NCBI GenBank assembly: GCA_003221075.1
Contig: QHUF01000184.1
Span: 1-10,433, forward strand
Origin: Gemmatimonadota bacterium
Lineage (GTDB): Bacteria > Gemmatimonadota > Gemmatimonadetes > Gemmatimonadales > GWC2-71-9
Length of the DNA: 10,433 nucleotides
Direction of reading: 5' to 3'
Shown here: in pieces, positions 1 through 6,147 of the stretch
How positions within the stretch are numbered: position 1 is the stretch's first letter
Layout of the letters: each line of letters starts with the position of its first letter
Made by a program: the position numbers and the translations under genes
Notes under the pieces: model-generated
The model's input: the letters and a program-made list of their open reading frames with translations, nothing else
What the model was told of the DNA's origin: nothing
The model's database searches: none

Positions 1-55
1 CGGCTATGCCCATGAGATGGATGGGACGGGGATCCCCGGTTCGAAACAAGGTCAT
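1..55 (-). CDS. murC: MurC, UDP-N-acetylmuramate–L-alanine ligase (N-terminal 18 codons only)
   Basis: Only the first 18 codons and one extra base are in the window; the gene runs off the left edge. Translation from the ATG at 55-53 gives a short lead-in followed by DPRPIHLMGIA, with the next base starting a likely Gly codon. This matches the start of the MurC nucleotide-binding fold, where an H-x-x-G-I motif opens the first beta-alpha unit. MurC adds L-alanine to UDP-MurNAc in the cytoplasm, the first step of stem-peptide synthesis. It begins 24 nt after the murG stop, and murG-murC is a common dcw order. No clear Shine-Dalgarno is visible in the gap. The identification rests on a short but characteristic motif plus position. 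Confidence 0.82.
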   Translation of the reverse strand, partial: MTLFRTGDPRPIHLMGIA

Positions 56-79
56 CTGTGGGCAGCTAATATACGAAAA
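56..79 (-). other. murG–murC intergenic gap, 24 nt
   Basis: This is a short, relatively AT-rich spacer between the murG stop codon and the murC ATG. It is one of only two non-coding gaps in the window; all other junctions overlap or abut. No Shine-Dalgarno-like purine run is evident in it, and there is no terminator-like hairpin, so read-through transcription from murG into murC is expected. Confidence 0.6.
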
Positions 80-1165
80 CTACGCAACTTGCGAAAGCTC
101 TAAAACCTTTTCCATGATGGTTCGGGCGGCATTCGGGTGACCCCGTCCCCGGGCACTCCGGGCCAGGGCGTCGAGCCGATTGTCGTCGTGCGCCAGGGGG
201 GCGATGGTTTTCGAAAAGGCGTCCGCCGTGAACTCCCGTTCGAGCAGCAACACACTCGCGCCGGCGTTCGCCAGCGCTCGCGCGTTGAAGGTCTGATGAT
301 CGGCAGCGGCGGTGGGCAGCGGCACCAGCACACTCGGCTTCGCCCACGCGCATAACTCCGAGACCGTCATCGCGCCTGCGCGCGCGACCACGAGATCGGC
401 GGCGGCATAGGCGGCGCCGATCGGATCGAAGAACCCACGGACGACGACGCGACCCGGCATTGCGAGCGGCGCGTAGCGATCCACGTGCACCGTGCCGGTT
501 CCCCACAGGAGATTCACGTCGCCGAGCAATCCGCGCTGCAGCACGCGCGAAATGGTCTCGTTCAACGCACGCGCGCCCTGGCTGCCGCCGACGACGAGGA
601 CCGTTCGGTGCTTCCCGCTCAACCCGAACTCCGTGCGCGCCGCGCTCGGATCGATCGCGCTCGGCGGCGTGATCGGATTGCCGAACACGAAGACCTGCGT
701 TCGGCGACCCGGTGACAAGCGGAGCCGGGCTTCCGGAAAGCCGAGGTGCACTTGTCGCGCGCGCCGCGCGAGCAATCGCTGGGTGAGTCCCGGGAACGCA
801 TTCTGCTCTTGGAGTGCGGTCGGAACGCCCGCGTTCTGCGCGCGCCACACGATGGGCCCGGCCGCGTATCCGCCGGTACCGATGACGATCGCGGGCCGCT
901 CTTCGCGCAACACCTGTCCCGCGGCGCGCCAGGCCTGTACGGCAATCAGCGGCCAGCGCGCGTTACGCCACCATGCGCGCCGGTACAACGGCTCCATCGG
1001 CAACACGTGGAATCGAAACGGATGGCGCGGGAGGATCTGCGCCTCGATGCCGCGGGTCGCACCGACTAAGACAACCTCGTGTCCTTGATCAGCGGCGACT
1101 CGGGCCAATGCAAGCGCCGGCATCAGGTGGCCGCCGGTGCCGCCGCCGGCGATGAGGATCTTCAT
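80..1165 (-). CDS. murG: MurG, lipid II synthase (UDP-GlcNAc:lipid I N-acetylglucosaminyltransferase)
   Basis: MurG transfers GlcNAc from UDP-GlcNAc to lipid I at the inner face of the cytoplasmic membrane, making lipid II. The protein is 361 aa, normal for the family. It is a GT-B (GT28) fold. The N-terminal glycine-rich loop GGGTGGH is at residues 7-13, and the QEQNAFPG motif is near residues 119-126. The C-terminal domain has GGSQGA at about 193-198 and the UDP-GlcNAc-binding segment RAGAMTVSE at about 262-270, followed by PLPTAAADHQTFNA. The start at 1165 is the only start codon in this frame between the ftsW stop and the gene body. The bases just upstream belong to a repeat element and contain no Shine-Dalgarno, which is unusual here. 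The next gene upstream is ftsW and the next downstream is murC. Confidence 0.96.
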   Translation of the reverse strand: MKILIAGGGTGGHLMPALALARVAADQGHEVVLVGATRGIEAQILPRHPFRFHVLPMEPLYRRAWWRNARWPLIAVQAWRAAGQVLREERPAIVIGTGGYAAGPIVWRAQNAGVPTALQEQNAFPGLTQRLLARRARQVHLGFPEARLRLSPGRRTQVFVFGNPITPPSAIDPSAARTEFGLSGKHRTVLVVGGSQGARALNETISRVLQRGLLGDVNLLWGTGTVHVDRYAPLAMPGRVVVRGFFDPIGAAYAAADLVVARAGAMTVSELCAWAKPSVLVPLPTAAADHQTFNARALANAGASVLLLEREFTADAFSKTIAPLAHDDNRLDALARSARGRGHPNAARTIMEKVLELSQVA

Positions 1166-1166
1166 G
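1162..1166. repeat. Putative target-site duplication, murG-side copy (tcatg)
   Basis: The 5-bp sequence tcatg here is repeated exactly at 1283-1287, on the other side of the 116-bp repeat element. It contains the murG ATG (1165-1163). Two identical 5-mers exactly bordering an inverted-repeat element look like a target-site duplication. Five bases is short enough that chance cannot be excluded on this alone. Confidence 0.55.
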
Positions 1167-1282
1167 AATGCGGAACTCGGAACGTGGAACGCGGAACAAT
1201 GGAACGCGGAAGTTGGAACGTGGAACGCGGAACGAACATCAAAGCCACTGTTCCGACTTCCGCGTTCCGACTTCCGCGTTCC
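1167..1282. repeat. Heptad-repeat palindromic element inserted between ftsW and murG
   Basis: This 116-bp non-coding block is built from imperfect 7-nt units. On the plus strand the left part consists of ggaacgc/ggaacgt-type units, and the right part of their reverse complements (gttccga, cttccgc). Its ends form a near-terminal inverted repeat: 1167-1183 (aatgcggaactcggaac) against the reverse complement of 1264-1280 matches at 15 of 17 positions. A longer internal inverted repeat pairs 1201-1233 with 1250-1282. The block is flanked by tcatg direct repeats. It encodes nothing recognisable and no transposase, so it would be a non-autonomous, MITE- or REP-like element if mobile. It could instead be a local expansion of short tandem heptad repeats. 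Confidence 0.8.
1201..1282 (-). other. Predicted long RNA hairpin in the ftsW–murG spacer
   Basis: Two 33-nt arms, 1201-1233 and 1250-1282, are inverted repeats that match at 29 of 33 positions, separated by a 16-nt loop (1234-1249). In the minus-strand transcript this would fold into a strong hairpin directly after the ftsW stop codon and about 35 nt before the murG ATG. No U-run follows, so it does not look like an intrinsic terminator. It could stabilise mRNA ends, reduce coupling between ftsW and murG, or have no function. Confidence 0.65.
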
Positions 1283-1286
1283 TCAT
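1239..1286 (-). CDS. Possible 15-codon minicistron from a fossil murG start
   Basis: An ATG at 1286-1284 overlaps the ftsW TGA as ATGA and is preceded by a GGGAGGG Shine-Dalgarno 4 nt upstream. It opens a 15-codon frame (MRNAEVGTRKSEQWL) that enters the heptad repeat and stops at 1239. I read this as the original murG start and ribosome site, left behind when the repeat element inserted. Ribosomes may still initiate here. The peptide has no recognisable function. Confidence 0.35.
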   Translation of the reverse strand: MRNAEVGTRKSEQWL

Positions 1287-1287
1287 G
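1283..1287. repeat. Putative target-site duplication, ftsW-side copy (tcatg)
   Basis: This is the second copy of the 5-bp sequence bordering the heptad-repeat element. On the minus strand it is CATGA and contains the ftsW stop codon TGA and the fossil ATG. Fusing this copy to the murG-side copy gives a 4-nt ATGA overlap between ftsW and murG. Confidence 0.55.
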
Positions 1288-2143
1288 TAGCCCTCCCGGC
1301 TCGCCCAACGCTCGCCAGCACGCCAGTGGCAGCCAGCGCGACAATCAGCGACGATCGCCCATACGACATGAACGGCAGCGTCACCCCCGTCGCCGGAATC
1401 ACGGCGAGACTGACGCCGATATGGAGCACCACGCTCAGGCCGATCATCACGCTGATGCCGGTCGCGAGGAGCTGCCCGAACGGATCCGGCGCATGGCGCG
1501 CGATGCGAAAGCCAAGCCAGACGAATGTGCCGAACAGCAGCGCGATCGCGAGCACGCCGAGGAAGCCCCATTCCTCTCCGATCGTCGAGAAGATGAAATC
1601 GGAGTACGCGTACGGGAGGTAGCCGAGCTTCTGCTGGCCCTGTCCGAATCCGGCGCCGAGCAGCTGCCCCGCCCCGATCCCGGTGAGCGATTGCTGCACC
1701 TGCCAGGTCGCTTCCTGCGGCGCGGCACCCGGGTTCAGAAATGTCAGCACCCGCGCTATCCGGTACTGCGCGGTCGCGACGGCGCCGAAGAGGAGCGGCG
1801 TCGAGGCGACACCGAGTGCGAGGAAATGCCCGATGCGCGCGCCGGCGGTGAAGAGCACGCTGCCGGCGAGCAGCGCGACAAGCAGCGCCATCGACAAATG
1901 CGGCTCGAGGAAGATGAGCCCGATCACCGGCACGAGGATGACGATGAACGGCATCAGGCCCTGCTGGAAGTTGCGAACCAGTTCGCCCTTCTTGGCCGCC
2001 AGCATGGCGCACCAGACCACCACGGCGAACTTCGCGAGCTCGGACGGCTGCAGCGTGAGAAATCCGAGGTTCACCCAGCGGCGCGCGCCATTGATCGTGG
2101 GAGTGATGGGATGGGTGAACGGCAGCAGCGGAATGACCAGCAA
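1283..2143 (-). CDS. ftsW: FtsW, SEDS septal peptidoglycan glycosyltransferase (main open frame, N-terminus displaced)
   Basis: FtsW is a multi-pass membrane protein that polymerises lipid II into glycan strands at the septum, with FtsI as its crosslinking partner. This frame supplies about 286 residues from a nominal TTG, and homology-like sequence continues about five codons further upstream. SEDS hallmarks are GARRWVNLGFLTLQPSELAK (about 19-38), QQSLTGIGAGQLLGAGFG (about 150-167), LPYAYSDFIFSTIGEEWG (about 176-193, with the presumed catalytic Asp at 182) and LPFMSYGRSSL near the C-terminus. Many hydrophobic segments are visible. The first membrane helix is encoded upstream in a different frame (2161-2265), and about 30-60 residues expected between the two parts are absent. 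FtsW rather than RodA is favoured because it lies between murD and murG. As read, the gene cannot make an intact FtsW. Confidence 0.85.
   Translation of the reverse strand: MLVIPLLPFTHPITPTINGARRWVNLGFLTLQPSELAKFAVVVWCAMLAAKKGELVRNFQQGLMPFIVILVPVIGLIFLEPHLSMALLVALLAGSVLFTAGARIGHFLALGVASTPLLFGAVATAQYRIARVLTFLNPGAAPQEATWQVQQSLTGIGAGQLLGAGFGQGQQKLGYLPYAYSDFIFSTIGEEWGFLGVLAIALLFGTFVWLGFRIARHAPDPFGQLLATGISVMIGLSVVLHIGVSLAVIPATGVTLPFMSYGRSSLIVALAATGVLASVGRAGRAT
1291..1297 (-). promoter_or_regulatory. Strong Shine-Dalgarno stranded at the ftsW end
   Basis: The minus strand reads GGGAGGG followed by CTAC and then ATGA. The spacing is close to optimal for translation initiation at the ATG overlapping the ftsW stop. 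The present murG start, 121 nt further on, has no such site. This mismatch is the main evidence that murG originally began here. Confidence 0.65.
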
Positions 2144-2160
2144 CAGGAGGGTGCGACCTG

Positions 2161-2265
2161 GCCGCCGGCCACGGTGACGAGGCTGGACGCGCCGTAGACC
2201 GCGGCCAGCCCGAAGACGACCAGCACCGCCGTGACGACGGCGAGCAGCCGGCCCTCCCAGGTCAC
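2161..2265 (-). pseudogene. ftsW: 5' fragment of ftsW, out of frame with the rest
   Basis: A GTG at 2265-2263 overlaps the murD TGA by 4 nt (GTGA), the same coupling used elsewhere in this cluster. It opens a frame whose first 35 residues look like a normal FtsW start: VTWEGRLLAV, then a hydrophobic helix ending at YGASSLVTVAGG. Beyond 2161 the frame becomes Cys/Arg-rich and unlike SEDS proteins, while the FtsW reading resumes in another frame (GRTLLLLVIPLLPFTH from about 2158). The switch combines a frameshift with missing sequence, probably part of TM2-TM3. It could be a genuine deletion or an assembly error. Confidence 0.75.
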
Positions 2266-3653
2266 AGTGCTTCGACGAGTCGCCGGAATGTGGCCCCCCG
2301 TTCTTCGTAGTTCTTGAACATGTCGTAGCTCGAGCAGGCGGGAGATAACAGCACGGCGTCGCCCGGCCGCGCCGCGAGACCGGCCCGCGCCACGACGTCC
2401 TCGAATGTGGAGCCGCGCTCGAGCGGCACCTTCCCGCCGAGGTCCTGCTCGACCAGCGGTCCCGCTTCGCCGTAGGCGATCACCAGGCGGCATCGGTCCG
2501 CGAGCAAGGGCGCCAGACCGGTATACGGCTCTCCTTTGTGCCGTCCGCCCAGCAGCAACACGAACGGCCGCTGCATCGCAAGCACCGCCACGGTCGTAGC
2601 GGCGATATTCGTCGCTTTGGAATCGTTGATCCACAGCACGCGGTTCACCTCGCGTACCGGCTCGAGGCGATGCGGCAACGCGCGAAACGAGCGCAGCCCC
2701 GCGCCGATCAACGACATCGGCACGCCCGCCTCGTGCACGGCGAGTGCCGCCGCGAGTGCGTTCGCGACGTTGTGGTCGCCGAGCAAATGGAGCTGGTCAC
2801 GCTGGATCAACGGCTCGCCACCAAGCCGGAGCACACGCGGCTCCGCGTCGTACCAGGCATCCGCCGATTGGGCGAGCGAGAACAGCACTTTCCGCCCCGC
2901 GACGCCGCGCGCGAGCTCGAGCACCAGCCGATCATCCGCGTTGAGCACCCAGATGTCGTCCGCGGTGGCGTTGCGAAACAGCAGCCGCTTGTCGGCGTAG
3001 TACGCCTCCACCGAGGGATAGCGGTCCAAATGGTCGGGGGCGAGGTTCGTCAACACGCCGATTTCGGGTGCGAAGTTGGGGCTGTCGTGCAGCTGAAACG
3101 ACGACACCTCGAGGCTGAGCCACTGATAGCGCTCGTTGGCCATCGCGAGGTCCGTCACCGGCCGGCCGATGTTTCCCGCCGTCGTGGACTGTAGGCCCGC
3201 GGCGCTCAACAGATGCGCCACCAGCGCGGTCGTCGTCGTCTTGCCGTTCGTCCCGGTGATCGCGATGCTGCGCGTGCCGGGGTGCAACGCCGCCAGCGCG
3301 CGGAAGCCGAGATCGAGCTCCGAGACGATCGCGACGCCCGCGTGGCGGGCGGCGGTCAGGACCGGCGCGTCGGGCGGCACGCCCGGCGACACGATCACGC
3401 CCGCCGCGTGGCGAATCTTGTTGAGATCGTGGCGGCCGACCTCCACATCCACCCACGGCACGCCCTTGAGCGCTTCGGCGGCTGCACCGGCATATGGATG
3501 GTCCGACGCGTCGCTCGCGTACACTCGCACGCCTTCGCGCGCCAGCAACCGGGCCGCCGCGACCCCGCTTTTGCCGAGCCCAATGATTGCGACGACGCTG
3601 CCGGCCCGGCGCCACTCATCGGGCACGAGCGACACTCGAGCCTGCTCGATCAT
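2262..3653 (-). CDS. murD: MurD, UDP-N-acetylmuramoyl-L-alanine–D-glutamate ligase
   Basis: MurD adds D-glutamate to UDP-MurNAc-L-Ala in the cytoplasm using ATP. The protein is 463 aa, within the usual range. The N-terminal Rossmann-like UDP-binding domain has IIGLGKSG at about 23-30. The central ATPase domain has the P-loop GTNGKTTT at about 134-141, then NIGRP, SSFQL and the LTNLAPDHLDRY segment. The C-terminal domain has WINDSKATN and ends with SPACSSYDMFKNYEERG, a strong MurD signature. The ATG at 3653 overlaps the mraY TGA as ATGA, and the stop overlaps the ftsW GTG as GTGA. The gene appears complete and undamaged. Confidence 0.96.
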   Translation of the reverse strand: MIEQARVSLVPDEWRRAGSVVAIIGLGKSGVAAARLLAREGVRVYASDASDHPYAGAAAEALKGVPWVDVEVGRHDLNKIRHAAGVIVSPGVPPDAPVLTAARHAGVAIVSELDLGFRALAALHPGTRSIAITGTNGKTTTTALVAHLLSAAGLQSTTAGNIGRPVTDLAMANERYQWLSLEVSSFQLHDSPNFAPEIGVLTNLAPDHLDRYPSVEAYYADKRLLFRNATADDIWVLNADDRLVLELARGVAGRKVLFSLAQSADAWYDAEPRVLRLGGEPLIQRDQLHLLGDHNVANALAAALAVHEAGVPMSLIGAGLRSFRALPHRLEPVREVNRVLWINDSKATNIAATTVAVLAMQRPFVLLLGGRHKGEPYTGLAPLLADRCRLVIAYGEAGPLVEQDLGGKVPLERGSTFEDVVARAGLAARPGDAVLLSPACSSYDMFKNYEERGATFRRLVEAL

Positions 3654-4771
3654 CGCACCTTGAGCGTGGCGAGCGCGATCATCGCGCTCAGCACGCCGAG
3701 GATGTAGAACCGCATCACCACCTGGGGCTCGGCCCAGCCAAGTTTTTCAAAGTGGTGATGCAGCGGCGCCATTCGAAAAACCCTGTGCGCGTCCGCGTAT
3801 TCTTTTCCGTAGCGCCGCTTGCGCCACTTGTACGCGCTCGTCTGGATCAGGACGGACAGCGTTTCGGCGGCGAACACCGCGCCGGCGATGAGCAACAGGA
3901 ACTCGGTCTTGAGGAGAATCGCAATCGTCCCGAGCGCCCCGCCGATCGCCAGCGCGCCCGTATCGCCCATGAACACCTGCGCCGGATACGCGTTGAACCA
4001 GAGAAACCCGAGCGAAGCGCCGATGAGTGCCCCGCAGAAGATCGTGAGCTCGCCCGCGCCGGGGAGATAGAGCACGCCGAGATAGCGCGCGGCGTCGACG
4101 CGGCCGAACAGATAGCAGAAGATCGCGAACGCCCCGACCGCGACGACGGTAAGTCCGGCCGCGAGGCCATCGAGCCCGTCCGTCAAGTTCACCGCATTCG
4201 AGCTCGCGGTCGTCACGAACGTCACGAACGCGACGTAGATCGGCAACGGCAACACCCAGATGATGTACTTGAACAAGGGCAACTGCGTCGCGTTCGGAGG
4301 TACGCCATTGATGAGGGGGAAGAGCAGGAGATAGATCCCCAACCCCAGCCCGAACGAGACCTGGCCGACGAGCTTCCATCGCGCGACGAGGCCCTGCGAT
4401 TGGCCGCGGACGATTTTCAGATAGTCGTCGAGGAACCCGATCAATCCCATCCACAGCGTCGCGGCGACGGTGACGATGACGTAGCGGCTGTCGAGTCGCG
4501 CCCACAGCAGCGTGGGAACCACGGTCGCCAGAATGATGATCAAGCCGCCCATCGTCGGGGTGCCGCGCTTGCCGTGATGGCTCGTGGGACCCTCCGCGCG
4601 CACGATCTGTCCGATCCGGTGCTCGCGCAGCTTCGCGATGATCTTGGGCCCGACGATGAACGCGAGCAGGAGCGCGGTGACGGTCGCACCCGCGGCGCGG
4701 AAGGTGATGTAGTTGAAGAGATTGAAAATGATGTGCTGCCGTGCGAGCGGCGCGAGCAGATGATAGAGCAT
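3650..4771 (-). CDS. mraY: MraY, phospho-N-acetylmuramoyl-pentapeptide transferase
   Basis: MraY is the integral membrane enzyme that moves phospho-MurNAc-pentapeptide from UDP to undecaprenyl phosphate, giving lipid I. From the ATG at 4771 the protein is 373 aa with about ten hydrophobic segments. Diagnostic motifs are KRGTPTMGG (about 68-76), the Mg-binding DDYLK with Asp115-Asp116, NAVNLTDGLDGLA (about 192-203), MGDTGAL with Asp270, and the MAPLHHHFE loop (about 334-342). The frame stays open upstream for over 200 codons, but that extension is an arginine-rich shadow of murF. The chosen start gives the canonical MLYHLL opening, and its A is shared with the last base of the murF TGA (TGATG, 1-nt overlap). 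Confidence 0.96.
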   Translation of the reverse strand: MLYHLLAPLARQHIIFNLFNYITFRAAGATVTALLLAFIVGPKIIAKLREHRIGQIVRAEGPTSHHGKRGTPTMGGLIIILATVVPTLLWARLDSRYVIVTVAATLWMGLIGFLDDYLKIVRGQSQGLVARWKLVGQVSFGLGLGIYLLLFPLINGVPPNATQLPLFKYIIWVLPLPIYVAFVTFVTTASSNAVNLTDGLDGLAAGLTVVAVGAFAIFCYLFGRVDAARYLGVLYLPGAGELTIFCGALIGASLGFLWFNAYPAQVFMGDTGALAIGGALGTIAILLKTEFLLLIAGAVFAAETLSVLIQTSAYKWRKRRYGKEYADAHRVFRMAPLHHHFEKLGWAEPQVVMRFYILGVLSAMIALATLKVR

Positions 4772-6147
4772 CAGGTCAAGTAGTTGAGGACACGTTCCAA
4801 GGCGACTCCTCGTGACGCTTTGAGCAGCACCAGCTCGTTGCCCCGCAGCGCGGATTTCAGCTTTGGTCCGAGCGCGTCCGCGTCTGCCGCCGTGATCAGC
4901 CGGCCGCCGAGCGCTTCTCGCAGGGACTCGAAGACGCGCGCAAACGTCCCCACCGCGGCGACGAGCGCGGGCTTGCGGTGGGCGATTTCGCGCGCCGCTT
5001 CGGCGTGCAATCTTGCACTTTCCGGTCCTAACTCCAACATCGTGCCCACTACCACCACGAACGGCCGCCGCTGCCGCCGGGCCAGCCAATCCCCCGTCTG
5101 CACCGCCCGACGCATGGAGGCGGGATTGGCGTTGTAGGTGTCGTCGATCACGACCATGTTGCCGATTTCCCGCACGTCGCCACGCCCCTCTGGGAGGTGG
5201 ACGCCCGCCAGGGCCCGCACCGCGGCGTCGTGATCCACACCCGCCCGCTGCGCCACCGCCAACGCGATCTGCGCGTTCTCGAGCTGATGAATCCCGAGCG
5301 CCGGGAGCGTGACCTTCTCCCCGGAGTCCAGCGCGAGGAGCGGATGGCCATCCATGTCGAGGTGGCGGTCGAGCAACGCGTCGTCGCTGCTCTTCCCGGG
5401 AAGGGCGGCAGGGATCACCCGCGTCCGGCGGCGTGCTTCGGGCCACATCGCGTCCGGTCCAGAACCGATGACGGCCACGGGCGCGCCATCCAGCAACGAC
5501 AGCTTCTCGGCCAGCACACCTTCCAGCGATCCGAAGCCCTCGACGTGCGCGTAGCCGATGTTCGTGATCACGGCGATCGTGGGTTCGATGATGTCGCGCA
5601 TGCGCGCGATCTCCCCCGGCACACTCGCCCCCGCCTCGACGACCAGCGCTTCCGTGTTCTCCGGGGCGCTGAGGATGGTCAGCGGGACCCCGATCAGATT
5701 ATTGAGGTTGGCCGCGGTGGCGTGGACGCGGTACCGCGCCCCCAACGCCGCGCGGATCATCTCCTTCGTGCTGGTCTTGCCGCTCGACCCGGTGATCGCG
5801 ACGACCGGCGTCCCCTCCGGCAACATGCGCCGCCGGGCCCGGGCGAGCAGGCCGAGCGCCGTGAGGGTGTCATCGACCTCGAAGAAGGGCAATCCCGCGA
5901 CGGGGGGCGTGCCGCGGCGGACGACGGCCGCCGTCGCGCCTCCCGCTTTGGCTTTGTCGAGGAAGCTGTGAGCGTCGAACTTCTCGCCCTTGAGAGCCAC
6001 GAACAGCGTGTCTGGTGTCAGGTGTCTGGTGTCAGTGGAGATCGCGGCAAACTTGAGCTTGGCGGGTGCGGGCACGCCGAGCGCGGCGCCCACCTCATCA
6101 CTCGTCCAAGTCCGTCCGACCGTCAGACCGTCCGTCCGTCCGACCAT
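4771..6147 (-). CDS. murF: MurF, UDP-MurNAc-tripeptide–D-alanyl-D-alanine ligase
   Basis: MurF adds the D-Ala-D-Ala dipeptide to UDP-MurNAc-tripeptide, completing the pentapeptide. The protein is 458 aa. The N-terminal domain carries the STDTR motif at 37-41 followed by LFVALKGEKFDAHSFL. The P-loop is GSSGKTST (about 120-127), followed by ATAANLNNLIGVPLT (about 143-157) and, later, DDTYNANPASM. The ATG directly follows the murE TGA with no gap. Residues 2-13 (VGRTDGLTVGRT) are encoded by a tandem octad repeat and are probably an added N-terminal tail. A GTG immediately after the ATG does not alter this view. The conserved region seems to begin at WTSDEVG, residue 14. Codons 38-47 are a perfect doubled 14-mer. 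Confidence 0.95.
   Translation of the reverse strand: MVGRTDGLTVGRTWTSDEVGAALGVPAPAKLKFAAISTDTRHLTPDTLFVALKGEKFDAHSFLDKAKAGGATAAVVRRGTPPVAGLPFFEVDDTLTALGLLARARRRMLPEGTPVVAITGSSGKTSTKEMIRAALGARYRVHATAANLNNLIGVPLTILSAPENTEALVVEAGASVPGEIARMRDIIEPTIAVITNIGYAHVEGFGSLEGVLAEKLSLLDGAPVAVIGSGPDAMWPEARRRTRVIPAALPGKSSDDALLDRHLDMDGHPLLALDSGEKVTLPALGIHQLENAQIALAVAQRAGVDHDAAVRALAGVHLPEGRGDVREIGNMVVIDDTYNANPASMRRAVQTGDWLARRQRRPFVVVVGTMLELGPESARLHAEAAREIAHRKPALVAAVGTFARVFESLREALGGRLITAADADALGPKLKSALRGNELVLLKASRGVALERVLNYLT
6008..6035. repeat. Perfect 2 × 14-bp (four-heptad) repeat inside murF
   Basis: On the plus strand gtgtctggtgtcag occurs twice back to back (6008-6021 and 6022-6035). Each 14-mer is itself two related heptads, gtgtctg and gtgtcag. 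Because 14 is not a multiple of 3, the two copies are read in different frames: one gives TDTRH and the other LTPDT. These residues fall on the conserved STDTR...P..LF region of MurF, and the spacing looks normal for the family, so no length change is implied. Confidence 0.85.
6110..6145. repeat. Octad tandem repeat at the 5' end of murF
   Basis: Thirty-six bases directly overlapping the murF start consist of 4.5 imperfect 8-nt units. On the minus strand these are GGTCGGAC, GGACGGAC, GGTCTGAC, GGTCGGAC and a half unit GGAC. They encode about 12 residues (VGRTDGLTVGRT) placed between the initiator and the first family-like residues. The array is an exact multiple of three, so the frame is kept. 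Confidence 0.85.

Noticed and set aside
28..40. The palindrome cggggatccccg near the left edge as an operator.
   Set aside because: It lies inside murC codons, and a short GC palindrome is expected by chance in such DNA.
30..60. A tRNA-like T-arm (ggttcgaaac) near the left edge.
   Set aside because: The flanking bases do not form the five-pair stem and no acceptor or anticodon arm is present. On the other strand the same bases are explained by the first codons of murC.
1201..1282. The ftsW-murG hairpin as a rho-independent terminator.
   Set aside because: There is no U-run after the stem, and terminating before murG and murC would be implausible within this operon.
1167..1282. A CRISPR array or promoter region in the ftsW-murG spacer.
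   Set aside because: Units are contiguous 7-mers with no unique spacers, and I can see no convincing -35/-10 pair in the minus-strand direction.
4772..5446. An N-terminal extension of more than 200 residues on MraY, since the frame is open upstream.
   Set aside because: The extension is arginine-rich, overlaps murF, and is followed by the canonical MraY start at an ATG coupled to the murF stop.
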